From NCBI GenBank assembly GCA_003354225.1, contig PIVH01000706.1:1-5129 (forward strand): 5,129 nt of DNA, given 5' to 3'. The translations under genes were made by a program, and so were the position numbers. Below the pieces are notes generated by a model that saw nothing but the letters and a program-made list of their open reading frames with translations, ran no database searches and was not told where the DNA came from. Every line of letters begins with the position of its first letter. Position 1 is the stretch's first letter. Shown here piece after piece: positions 1 through 5,129 of the stretch. Source of the DNA: Globobulimina sp. Its lineage: Eukaryota; Foraminifera; Rotaliida.

Positions 1-3000
1 GACGACTTATTCATTTTGTCCGTCGCAGAAAATACCAACTTTAATTTCTCTTTAAATGGCAATATTTTGTATTTTATAGTTGGCTGTTGTTTCAACATAA
101 TATTCGTTAAATTCACGATACATTTTTCAAAAAAGATGTAATCAATTTCGTCATCATCCAAATCCATCTCATCTTTGGACAAAATAAATGAGGCTCTCAT
201 CTCATCAAAGCTGGGTTTCCCGCCATGAGACCATATTTTCTTATTTAATAATTTCATCGTTTTACACAAATCCACTGCAAATGTGCACCACTCGTCTTCC
301 CCCAAACGGTCATCGTCCGCATTATCGTCACTATCCAAACACGCATAAATCTTGAAAAGTTTCCGCAAACACAACGTCTGCGAACGAAATCTTTTTTTAA
401 TCTCTTGATTATTTCGGATTGAATTGCCATTATTATTTACTATATTTTTATACAAATATGCATCCAAATGGTCGTTACACAATTTATCCACACAAATAAA
501 TTGATATTCGTAATCCAACTCAAATTTGGTCATTGCAATCGACAAAATGGCATCGAAAAATTCGTGCCGCGACAAGCCAATCATTTGATCCTTGGCTAAA
601 TCCTTATCATTATCCAATAACTTATCACTTTTTTGCAAAAATAGTTTGCCACTTTTCTGCTGCGAGCCGCCTTTGCCTCGTTCATCGATCTCAGTCCATT
701 CAATCCTCATTTTAATATCACCCATGATATGGCCGGGCGGAATTAACTCGCAAATCCATATTCGTTTAATGCCCGCCCGCTTCCGTTGATGATATTTAAT
801 TTCTAGCTCAGCCTTCTTATAATTTTTTGAGTCAAATGTACCCGAAATATCCGCGTATTGCACGCTATTTATACAGCCACTTAAGCGTAAATCGCCAATC
901 TTGCGCAATTTGTAAATAAATGCACTGCGAGGACTGCCTCTGAGCGTCGAAGATCTGAGCGTCGAAGATCTGAGTGTCGAAGCCGTCCCAGTCATTGCCA
1001 TGGCGGACTCAGTCTCGTTGTCATCCGAATAATCACATTCTGTCCACACACCGGTCCACGGATCGTCATCATTGAAATTGACATCGCCATAAAGCGAACT
1101 TAGTTGTATCTTATGCTTAGATTTGTGTTTAGTTTTCAAGCGATGGTGCATTTTGTACGTAATCTTAAACAATTGCTCCAATCTCTCATTGGTGCAAATG
1201 CCGTCTTTATCCGCCACATTTGCATCGAATAACATCCATAAAAAACCATCCAAGGTCAACCAATGTCGATCGCCGCCTAATTTGCAATATTTGCTATAAA
1301 TGGCACACAAACAATTGTAATGTTTCAAGATGGCCAATTTGGAGTATTTTCGCTGATTTTCAGACTGATCGTGCAAACCTTGGTGCATTTTCCGCATATC
1401 GCGTTCTAAATTGCCCGCCGAATCCTTCTCGTCCAATTCGTACGTTGTTGGCGAGCCTAAATGGGCAGAAACTTGCGGCGGTAAACTCAACGCCAGCAAT
1501 TTATCGATTTTCTCACTATCTAACAGTTGCTGCATTTTGTCTGCCTCACTCACCGTACTTTTCACCTTTTCTTTTTTCCGTTTATTGCCATCGGTGCCGG
1601 TGATTTGAATGGTAAATGTTTTTGCTTTTATCCCCGCCTTTTTTTCTTCTTTTTCGTCTGCTTCCGTTTCTGCGCGGAATTGGCTGTCCAGCTCATCGTT
1701 GTCGGCATATTTGTATTCTTCGTCGACCACTTTATCAAAATAATAATTTGGATTTTGCTCAAATTCCTGCTGCAACTTTTTCGTGTCTTGAATCTGTTGC
1801 TTGACGATGGTTTTTATTGTTTTTTGTTTCCGTATGAATTTGATGCTCATCACCACCACCGATACGCAGCCGCATCGATGCCCGGCTTTCTTGCCCAAAT
1901 TATCGGCAATGTATTTAAATACTTGCTTGGCGGAGCCGCGCACGTTTAGCAACTTTTTGTTTTTATCGTCGCGGAATATCAAATTCCATAATTGTTTGTT
2001 CGTGGTCACGTTATAAATGATCGTTATGGGATAGATTTTGACCGCCACGTTTTCGATATTGCCGCGAATATATTTAATGAAATGACCCATTGTGGAGGAC
2101 ACCGACACGTTTATGCCGACAAATCGCAATAAAAACACTGAATTATATTTCATTTTTAATCGCACCAATTTGATGACAAATTCTTTATTGTCGCCGCCAT
2201 AAATAATATTTGGCATATACTTGCTCAATTTGTTGCGGTTAAAAATTAACTTATTGGCACATTCATTGATATTTTCAAACTTTTCATCCATCCAAATAAA
2301 GCATTGTTTAATGCGTTTAAATGTCAACACAAAACGCGGCAAGACACGCTGATAATTCTTAATCACATAACAGTCATAAACATGGCCATCATAATAGTGA
2401 TTATGTTGGCTCTCGTAATGCGATTCAGGTCGGCCAAATAGCGGCGAACTGCCATCCACTTCGTTCCAATCACCAATTACTCGCATTATACAGTTGGAAT
2501 CCGCAGATTTTATTTTCTTCCCACGCTGGAACTCGCGAATATAATTTATTTTGCCCGGATTCACCAAACAAACCATGATACAAAACTCACCGTGGCTGAA
2601 ATCACGAGATTGCGACTGGTCCATAGACGAAAATTGTTGTACATGCTGGCCCCGCGTGGGATATTCTTGCTGCTCGTTATAATACAACATATTATATAAT
2701 GCATATTGAATGTTAGAGGTAAAATAATAGCCCTGTCCATACATGCCCTTATCGTCAAAATATTTGCCTTTCTTAGCGACAGCGTGCTTTAATAAATCAT
2801 TAACATCGCCAATGGCAATGCCATTCCTATAGATCAGGAATAATAATTTGGACTGCCCACTAAAAGTGTGATATTTGTGATGGATTTGTTGGTTGTTTAA
2901 GGAAAACATGTCAATTAAATCCAGTTCGAAGGGGAAATCTTGTAATTGATGGTAACAATGTTTGTGGATTTGCGTGAATTGCAAATATAGTTTCTTCTCT

Positions 3001-4106
3001 GCACAATATTTATAAACGTCGTCGTGTATTTTGCATTGAATAATGGGGAACATTGCGGTCAATTTATGAATGGAAAAAGTCGTTTTCCATTTGAAGAACT
3101 CCAACAACGTTATCTCACCGTCCCCGTCGGCGTCCAAAGTGTTGAATAAGTTAATTAAAACCTGAGGGTCTAAGGGCTCCACCGAGTTCTCTTCGAAATA
3201 TAGATTAAACTCGTTCCGATCGACTTGATTCTTGCCCGATGTGTCAATCTCGTTAAATTGCAGTTTCTTCAGCATTTTTAATAAATGCGTCGAGTCTTTG
3301 AACGATTTGGTCAACGGAGCCAAAGCTTGTTGCATTTGCGATTTTGATTTGGGACATTTGCGGAGAAGAATACTGATTTGAAGTTGCGACGGGTTTGCTT
3401 TCTTTTTGCACACAGTCAAGATGTTGTAATCGCGTCTTTTGACTGATAATAAATTATTGAAGGCACTGAGAAAAGTGCGCGATGATTTTGGCCATTGTTT
3501 GTAAGAAATATCCAAATCAAAAGCAATGATAATGTTGTTGGTCAATGGCGACATGGAATATCCACTTTCATTATAAAGCGCAGTCTCAGCGAGACTCTCA
3601 TTCTTTGTCTCATTCTCTGTCTCATTCATATGAAACATTTGCATGTGATCCATTTGTTTCTGCTGTTTCATATCAATGATAACAATTAATTGGGTACGTT
3701 TTAATTGCGATATGTTATGTTTTCGAGGGATTTTCCCTTTTTTTTTAGTCGTTGCTGCTGTTGCTGTTGCTGTATCACCCTCTGTTTTGAAATCAACTTC
3801 TTCTTTCTTGTAATCGTCGTCATCATCCAATGAGGAATCAGAGTCACTCCATTCATATCCTCCATTTTCTAATCTTTTGGGGGCATTTGGTGGATCATTG
3901 AGTAATTCTTCTGCTTTTTTATATTTTAATATATAATCTTTGGCCTTTGCAAATTTAACCAAATGTTTCGGCTCTTTGGCTGCGAATCCAAACTGATCCT
4001 TGTACAGATAATATATCTCACGCGGTGTTTTGGGTTTGCTACTCAGTTTATTGGAGGATTGGCGCCGGAGCGCGAGCGCTCCCATTCCTCCTTTCAAAAA
4101 GTCCAT
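1..4106 (-). CDS. Giant EF-hand / PARP-like ADP-ribosyltransferase protein, 3' end outside window
   Basis: I translated this frame by hand from the ATG at 4106-4104 to base 1 and found no stop in 1368 codons, so the C-terminus lies outside the window. Visible order: basic N-terminus; acidic run (residues 87-104, SDSDSSLDDDDD); Ala/Thr run and Lys-rich patch (111-130, KKKGKIPRKH, possibly a nuclear localisation signal); alpha/beta segment (138-280); EF-hand pair (288-336); PARP-like catalytic domain (about 385-600); unrecognised alpha/beta region (601-760); charged, probably helical linker (760-870); duplicated C-terminal modules (922-1220, 1246-1360). There is no signal peptide or clear membrane segment, so a cytosolic or nuclear protein is inferred. 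From the domains it may be a calcium-responsive ADP-ribosyltransferase or ADP-ribosyl-binding scaffold; that is inference. ATG 4106 is the first Met after the in-frame stop at 4157-4155, with a second Met at 4085. If the proposed intron at 4117-4158 is real, neither is the start and this is a 3' exon beginning at 4116. The reading frame itself is nearly certain; the start and function are not. Confidence 0.9.
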   Translation of the reverse strand, partial: MDFLKGGMGALALRRQSSNKLSSKPKTPREIYYLYKDQFGFAAKEPKHLVKFAKAKDYILKYKKAEELLNDPPNAPKRLENGGYEWSDSDSSLDDDDDYKKEEVDFKTEGDTATATAATTKKKGKIPRKHNISQLKRTQLIVIIDMKQQKQMDHMQMFHMNETENETKNESLAETALYNESGYSMSPLTNNIIIAFDLDISYKQWPKSSRTFLSAFNNLLSVKRRDYNILTVCKKKANPSQLQISILLRKCPKSKSQMQQALAPLTKSFKDSTHLLKMLKKLQFNEIDTSGKNQVDRNEFNLYFEENSVEPLDPQVLINLFNTLDADGDGEITLLEFFKWKTTFSIHKLTAMFPIIQCKIHDDVYKYCAEKKLYLQFTQIHKHCYHQLQDFPFELDLIDMFSLNNQQIHHKYHTFSGQSKLLFLIYRNGIAIGDVNDLLKHAVAKKGKYFDDKGMYGQGYYFTSNIQYALYNMLYYNEQQEYPTRGQHVQQFSSMDQSQSRDFSHGEFCIMVCLVNPGKINYIREFQRGKKIKSADSNCIMRVIGDWNEVDGSSPLFGRPESHYESQHNHYYDGHVYDCYVIKNYQRVLPRFVLTFKRIKQCFIWMDEKFENINECANKLIFNRNKLSKYMPNIIYGGDNKEFVIKLVRLKMKYNSVFLLRFVGINVSVSSTMGHFIKYIRGNIENVAVKIYPITIIYNVTTNKQLWNLIFRDDKNKKLLNVRGSAKQVFKYIADNLGKKAGHRCGCVSVVVMSIKFIRKQKTIKTIVKQQIQDTKKLQQEFEQNPNYYFDKVVDEEYKYADNDELDSQFRAETEADEKEEKKAGIKAKTFTIQITGTDGNKRKKEKVKSTVSEADKMQQLLDSEKIDKLLALSLPPQVSAHLGSPTTYELDEKDSAGNLERDMRKMHQGLHDQSENQRKYSKLAILKHYNCLCAIYSKYCKLGGDRHWLTLDGFLWMLFDANVADKDGICTNERLEQLFKITYKMHHRLKTKHKSKHKIQLSSLYGDVNFNDDDPWTGVWTECDYSDDNETESAMAMTGTASTLRSSTLRSSTLRGSPRSAFIYKLRKIGDLRLSGCINSVQYADISGTFDSKNYKKAELEIKYHQRKRAGIKRIWICELIPPGHIMGDIKMRIEWTEIDERGKGGSQQKSGKLFLQKSDKLLDNDKDLAKDQMIGLSRHEFFDAILSIAMTKFELDYEYQFICVDKLCNDHLDAYLYKNIVNNNGNSIRNNQEIKKRFRSQTLCLRKLFKIYACLDSDDNADDDRLGEDEWCTFAVDLCKTMKLLNKKIWSHGGKPSFDEMRASFILSKDEMDLDDDEIDYIFFEKCIVNLTNIMLKQQPTIKYKILPFKEKLKLVFSATDKMNKS
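30..371 (-). other. Cryptic C-terminal repeat, copy 2
   Basis: Residues 1246-1359. The unit contains LRKLFKIYACLDSDDNADDD, an EF-loop-like acidic run with extra residues, then GEDEWCTFAVDLC, FDEMRASFILS, a second acidic run (DEMDLDDDEIDY) and FFEKCIVNLTNIML. It parallels copy 1 but without the large insert. The acidic runs suggest remnants of cation-binding loops; none matches the canonical EF-hand spacing. Confidence 0.45.
447..575 (-). other. Cryptic C-terminal repeat, copy 1 (second half)
   Basis: Residues 1178-1220. LSRHEFFDAILSIAMTKFEL followed by FICVDKLCNDHLDAYL has the pattern of the EF-hand-like second helix in copy 2 (IDYIFFEKCIVNLTNIML followed by FKEKLKLVF). It is separated from the first half by about 190 residues holding the STLRS repeat and a beta-rich insert (1060-1160). 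Function unknown. Confidence 0.4.
940..984 (-). repeat. 15-bp tandem repeat, three copies, coding for STLRS units
   Basis: Plus-strand unit ctgagcgtcgaagat at 940-954 and 955-969 is identical; the third copy (970-984) differs at a few positions. On the coding strand it reads TLRSS-type pentapeptides, residues 1042-1058 of the large protein (ASTLRSSTLRSSTLRGS). It keeps the frame and is Ser/Thr/Arg-rich in a likely disordered linker. Near-identical copies point to recent expansion. Confidence 0.95.
1152..1343 (-). other. Cryptic C-terminal repeat, copy 1 (first half)
   Basis: Residues 922-985. A helix leading into IYSKYCKLGGDRHWLTLDG, then FLWMLFDANVADKDG and ERLEQLF, has the same hydrophobic and acidic pattern as residues 1246-1310 in copy 2 (LRKLFKIYACLDS, then LGEDEWCTFAVDLC, KLLNKKIW and FDEMRASF). 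Both resemble degenerate EF-hand-type helix-loop-helix units seen in large protist proteins. Function unknown. Confidence 0.45.
2307..2954 (-). other. PARP-like ADP-ribosyltransferase catalytic domain with H-Y-C triad
   Basis: This covers about residues 385-600. The sequence follows the PARP catalytic order: KYHTFSG (411-417) at the 'hG' NAD-binding strand with His 413; a helix and 'NGIAIG' (428-433, like the conserved 'G.' turn); GMYGQGYYFTSNIQYAL (454-470) matching 'G..GkGiYFad....a', with Tyr 461; HGEFCIMVCLVNPGK (505-519) matching '....ill..VllGk'; and YYDGHVYDCYVIKNYQRVLP (571-590) followed by RFVLTF, matching the last strands '..eyvvyd..qvlP.yl..f'. The third catalytic position, Glu in poly(ADP-ribose) polymerases, aligns with Cys 579. 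In this family, loss of that Glu goes with mono-ADP-ribosylation or no activity. Spacers at 476-504 (Gln/Ser-rich) and 528-570 are long. The domain call rests on motif order and was not confirmed by a profile search. Confidence 0.75.
3099..3245 (-). other. EF-hand pair (Ca2+-binding domain)
   Basis: This covers residues 288-336 of the large protein. The second loop, DADGDGEITLLE (325-336), has the full ligand pattern: Asp at 1, 3 and 5, Gly at 6, Ile at 8 and Glu at 12, preceded by the helix VLINLFNTL and followed by FFKWKTTF. The first loop, DTSGKNQVDRNE (288-299), has Asp 1, Ser 3 and Glu 12 but Lys at 5 and Asn at 6, so it is probably weak or non-binding. EF-hands usually pair, and here they sit about 50 residues before the PARP-like domain. 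Ca2+ control of that domain is an inference. Confidence 0.9.
3595..3630 (-). repeat. 12-bp imperfect tandem repeat, three copies, coding for NETE/NETK/NESL
   Basis: Units at 3595-3606, 3607-3618 and 3619-3630 share the plus-strand core tctcattc. They encode NETE, NETK and NESL (residues 161-172), in frame within a Met/Gln-rich, probably disordered part of the large protein. Confidence 0.85.
3751..3773 (-). repeat. Trinucleotide repeat (GCA/ACA on coding strand), Ala/Thr run
   Basis: The plus strand shows repeated gttgctgctgttgctgttgctg. On the coding strand this gives an alternating Ala/Thr run (residues 112-119) directly before the Lys-rich patch KKKGKIPRKH. It is a short in-frame microsatellite. 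Confidence 0.85.
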
Positions 4107-4116
4107 TGTTTTCAAG

Positions 4117-4158
4117 CTGAAGAAAATCACAAAAGTAAGGTTTTTTTTTTTATGTTAC
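4117..4158 (-). other. Probable 42-nt intron joining the two minus-strand frames
   Basis: On the minus strand, exon ...GGAGTG is followed by GTAACA, a run of A, a branch-like CTTAC (A opposite 4136, 19 nt before the acceptor), a pyrimidine-rich stretch and TTTTCTTCAG ending at 4117. The length is 42 nt, a multiple of three. It contains the in-frame TAA at 4157-4155, which would stop translation if the intron were retained. Removing it gives ...GAG TGC TTG AAA ACA ATG GAC and keeps the frame, so the IUNH-like part continues into the giant protein. A 48-nt gap leaves very little room for a poly(A) site plus a promoter, which favours splicing. Alternatives are two separate genes or a trans-splicing acceptor just upstream of ATG 4106. 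Confidence 0.55.
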
Positions 4159-4925
4159 CACTCCATTTGGTTCATCATATATTCCATATAATCCAAGTAA
4201 AGCCAGTGCATCATATGTACGGAATCCCTCGTAAAGCCATGTATTAACTTTTCAACATCGACCGCCAAATTTACAAAACAATTCGGAATGCTCATCGTCT
4301 GATTTGTTATCCTATTCAATGTATCATCAAACCAAACCATGCCATTCTCGCCATTCACTCTGCAATTCACATATTTAAACTCATAGACGTGCGGATATAA
4401 TAAAAAACCAATAAGCGATGCATCCTCAATCAACAAACTATCACTGAATCCATTTAAATAATTTCGGCGCAACGTTTCCTCCATCATTTTCTCATAAAAA
4501 ATATATAATAATCCAGTCTGTGTACAATGAAACTCATCGTCATAATCATCCAATTTATTCACACGATCAGATTCATACAAATCACTCTCATCATATTCAT
4601 CCTCTTCGCCACTAAATCTATCCGCATCTTTCTCCATTTTCATGCGACACATTTCAATCTCAGTTTGAATGTCATTATTCAACAACGTATATAATAAACT
4701 TATATCATGCAAACCAAATTTTAATTCATTGGTCACATCCAAAGGGAATATAAATATATTTGGTAAGTCTATTATGCTAAATATATGAGACAAGGCTTGT
4801 GAATCATAATTAAAATTGAATTCACTCAATGCGTAATTCTTTGCATTGCCAGTTTTATTCAAAAACTCTCCGCCTAAAATGTAAATATCTTTGCTACTAT
4901 GAGCTTTTCGGCAATCTTTAAAGCC
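4155..4925 (-). CDS. Nucleoside hydrolase-like (IUNH family) C-terminal part, 5' end missing
   Basis: The frame is open from 5054 (after a TGA at 5057-5055) to a TAA at 4157-4155. It has no ATG until residue 130, inside the domain, so the true 5' end must come from splicing or lie outside the window. Residues are numbered with 1 at 5039. IUNH hallmarks, in order: DIYILGGEF (51-59, family 'IxxMGG'); GN (64-65) then SEFNFNYD (72-79, family 'GN...AEFN..D'); IFIFPLDVTNELKF (95-108, family 'LdvT'); FYEKMMEETLRRNY (181-194); LLIEDASLIGFLLYP (202-216, family 'lHDp.avayll.P'); NGENGMVWFDDT (229-240); and NLAVDVEKLIHGF (257-269). Family enzymes bind Ca2+ and cleave ribonucleosides into base and ribose. 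The N-terminal DxDxxxDD calcium and ribose site and roughly the first 130-150 residues are absent. The usual catalytic His before the Asp reads Glu (E205), and an acidic insertion lies at about 130-170. It could be an inactive homologue. It ends 48 nt before the ATG of the next frame and in the same phase; read through the proposed intron, the last Trp and stop are replaced and the two frames fuse. Confidence 0.72.
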   Translation of the reverse strand, partial: GFKDCRKAHSSKDIYILGGEFLNKTGNAKNYALSEFNFNYDSQALSHIFSIIDLPNIFIFPLDVTNELKFGLHDISLLYTLLNNDIQTEIEMCRMKMEKDADRFSGEEDEYDESDLYESDRVNKLDDYDDEFHCTQTGLLYIFYEKMMEETLRRNYLNGFSDSLLIEDASLIGFLLYPHVYEFKYVNCRVNGENGMVWFDDTLNRITNQTMSIPNCFVNLAVDVEKLIHGFTRDSVHMMHWLYLDYMEYMMNQMEW

Positions 4926-5129
4926 GGAGGGGCGAGGCAAGATTTCATTTCTGCCATGTAGTTGGCTGATGGCAATGATGGGGAGGGGCTCAAGGCATCT
5001 GGGCGCTAGGCAGCGACGACCGATGGCACAAGGGCACAAGCGGTCACTTGACCCTCAACGAAGAGTGGCTGGATACGATGGAAAGATTTCGCGGCCAAAT
5101 TTCGGGGTTTGCCGCCGCCCAGCTCTCCC
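4926..5129. other. GC-rich terminal segment of unlike composition
   Basis: Hand counting gives about 59% GC over 4921-5129 against about 31% over 4801-4920, with the change close to 4920. IUNH-like similarity also fades at about this point. It may be an assembly mis-join, contamination, a GC-rich upstream exon, or an intergenic segment. No promoter, tRNA or repeat was seen in it. Confidence 0.6.
4979..5129 (+). CDS. Possible partial reading frame in the GC-rich edge, unrecognised
   Basis: A plus-strand frame is open from 4979, after a TGA at 4976-4978, to the window edge: 50 codons with no upstream ATG. It reads smoothly (for example SGHLTLNEEWLDTMERFRGQ), with third positions mostly G or C, unlike the AT-rich genes on the other strand. 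Other frames here are also partly open, as expected in GC-rich DNA, so chance is a real possibility. I do not recognise the peptide. If real, it is the edge of another gene or of foreign sequence joined to this contig. Confidence 0.22.

Noticed and set aside
940-984. Short direct repeats as a CRISPR array
   Set aside because: The units are contiguous, 15 bp, in frame and without spacers.
1220-1603. Plus-strand open frame of 127 codons
   Set aside because: It overlaps the minus-strand coding frame completely, has no recognisable motif, and has a composition expected of an antisense shadow.
1848-1859. Plus-strand cat/cac run that reads as a His tag in one frame
   Set aside because: On the coding strand it is simply a Val-rich strand (VSVVVMSI); there are no vector sequences nearby.
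1527-1949. Plus-strand open frame of 140 codons, rich in Phe and Leu
   Set aside because: It is the shadow of Lys/Glu-rich codons of the giant minus-strand frame, which is open throughout; the Phe runs come from AAA/GAA codons on the other strand.
4067-4082. Perfect GC-rich hairpin ggagcg-cgag-cgctcc near the ATG
   Set aside because: The 6-bp arms lie inside coding sequence (residues 9-14 of the large protein); probably chance, with no terminator-like T run placed after it.
1-4106. Ciliate or other altered genetic code
   Set aside because: The long frame has no in-frame TAA, TAG or TGA, so the standard code explains it.
4141-4151. Run of 11 T on the plus strand as a terminator
   Set aside because: There is no preceding stem and no plus-strand gene; on the minus strand it is an A run inside the proposed intron.
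3963-4247. Plus-strand open frame across the gap between the two minus-strand frames
   Set aside because: It overlaps minus-strand coding on both sides, and its Phe run is the poly-T of the proposed intron.

Overview
The window looks like a piece of nuclear DNA from a microbial eukaryote (protist). It is AT-rich, about 31% GC by hand count over 4801-4920. Nearly all of it is coding on the minus strand. The proteins are rich in Lys, Asn, Ile and Asp, and their modules are typical of eukaryotes: EF-hands, a PARP-like ADP-ribosyltransferase fold and low-complexity acidic linkers. Reading with the standard code leaves more than 4.1 kb with no stop, so a ciliate-type code is not needed. There are no Shine-Dalgarno sites, no operon of small genes, no RNA genes and no mobile elements. 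A fragmented protist assembly, for example a foraminiferan such as Reticulomyxa, would fit, but that is only a guess.

Layout, read on the minus strand from high to low coordinates. Positions 5129 to about 4926 form a GC-rich tail (about 59% GC by hand count) that does not match the rest and may be foreign, a mis-join or another gene. From about 4925 to 4155 lies the C-terminal part of an inosine-uridine-type nucleoside hydrolase (IUNH-like) domain, with no ATG at its beginning. Positions 4158-4117 look like a 42-nt intron (GTAACA...TTCTTCAG, branch-like CTTAC) that contains the in-frame stop. From 4116 (or from the ATG at 4106) the frame stays open to base 1 and leaves the window.

Counting from the ATG at 4106, the large protein shows at least 1368 residues. 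In order these are: a basic N-terminus and acidic stretch; a Lys-rich patch; an alpha/beta segment; an EF-hand pair (288-336) with one textbook loop; a divergent PARP-type ADP-ribosyltransferase domain (about 385-600) with an H-Y-C triad in place of H-Y-E; an unrecognised alpha/beta region (601-760); a charged linker; and a C-terminal region that looks internally duplicated (922-1220 and 1246-1360), interrupted by a 15-bp tandem repeat.

The main proposal is that the two minus-strand reading frames are one gene. Removing the 42-nt intron joins them in phase and deletes the stop. The product would combine a nucleoside-hydrolase-like domain, Ca2+-binding EF-hands and an ADP-ribosyltransferase-like domain, a combination I do not recognise. 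All domain calls come from reading motifs by eye; no database search was made.
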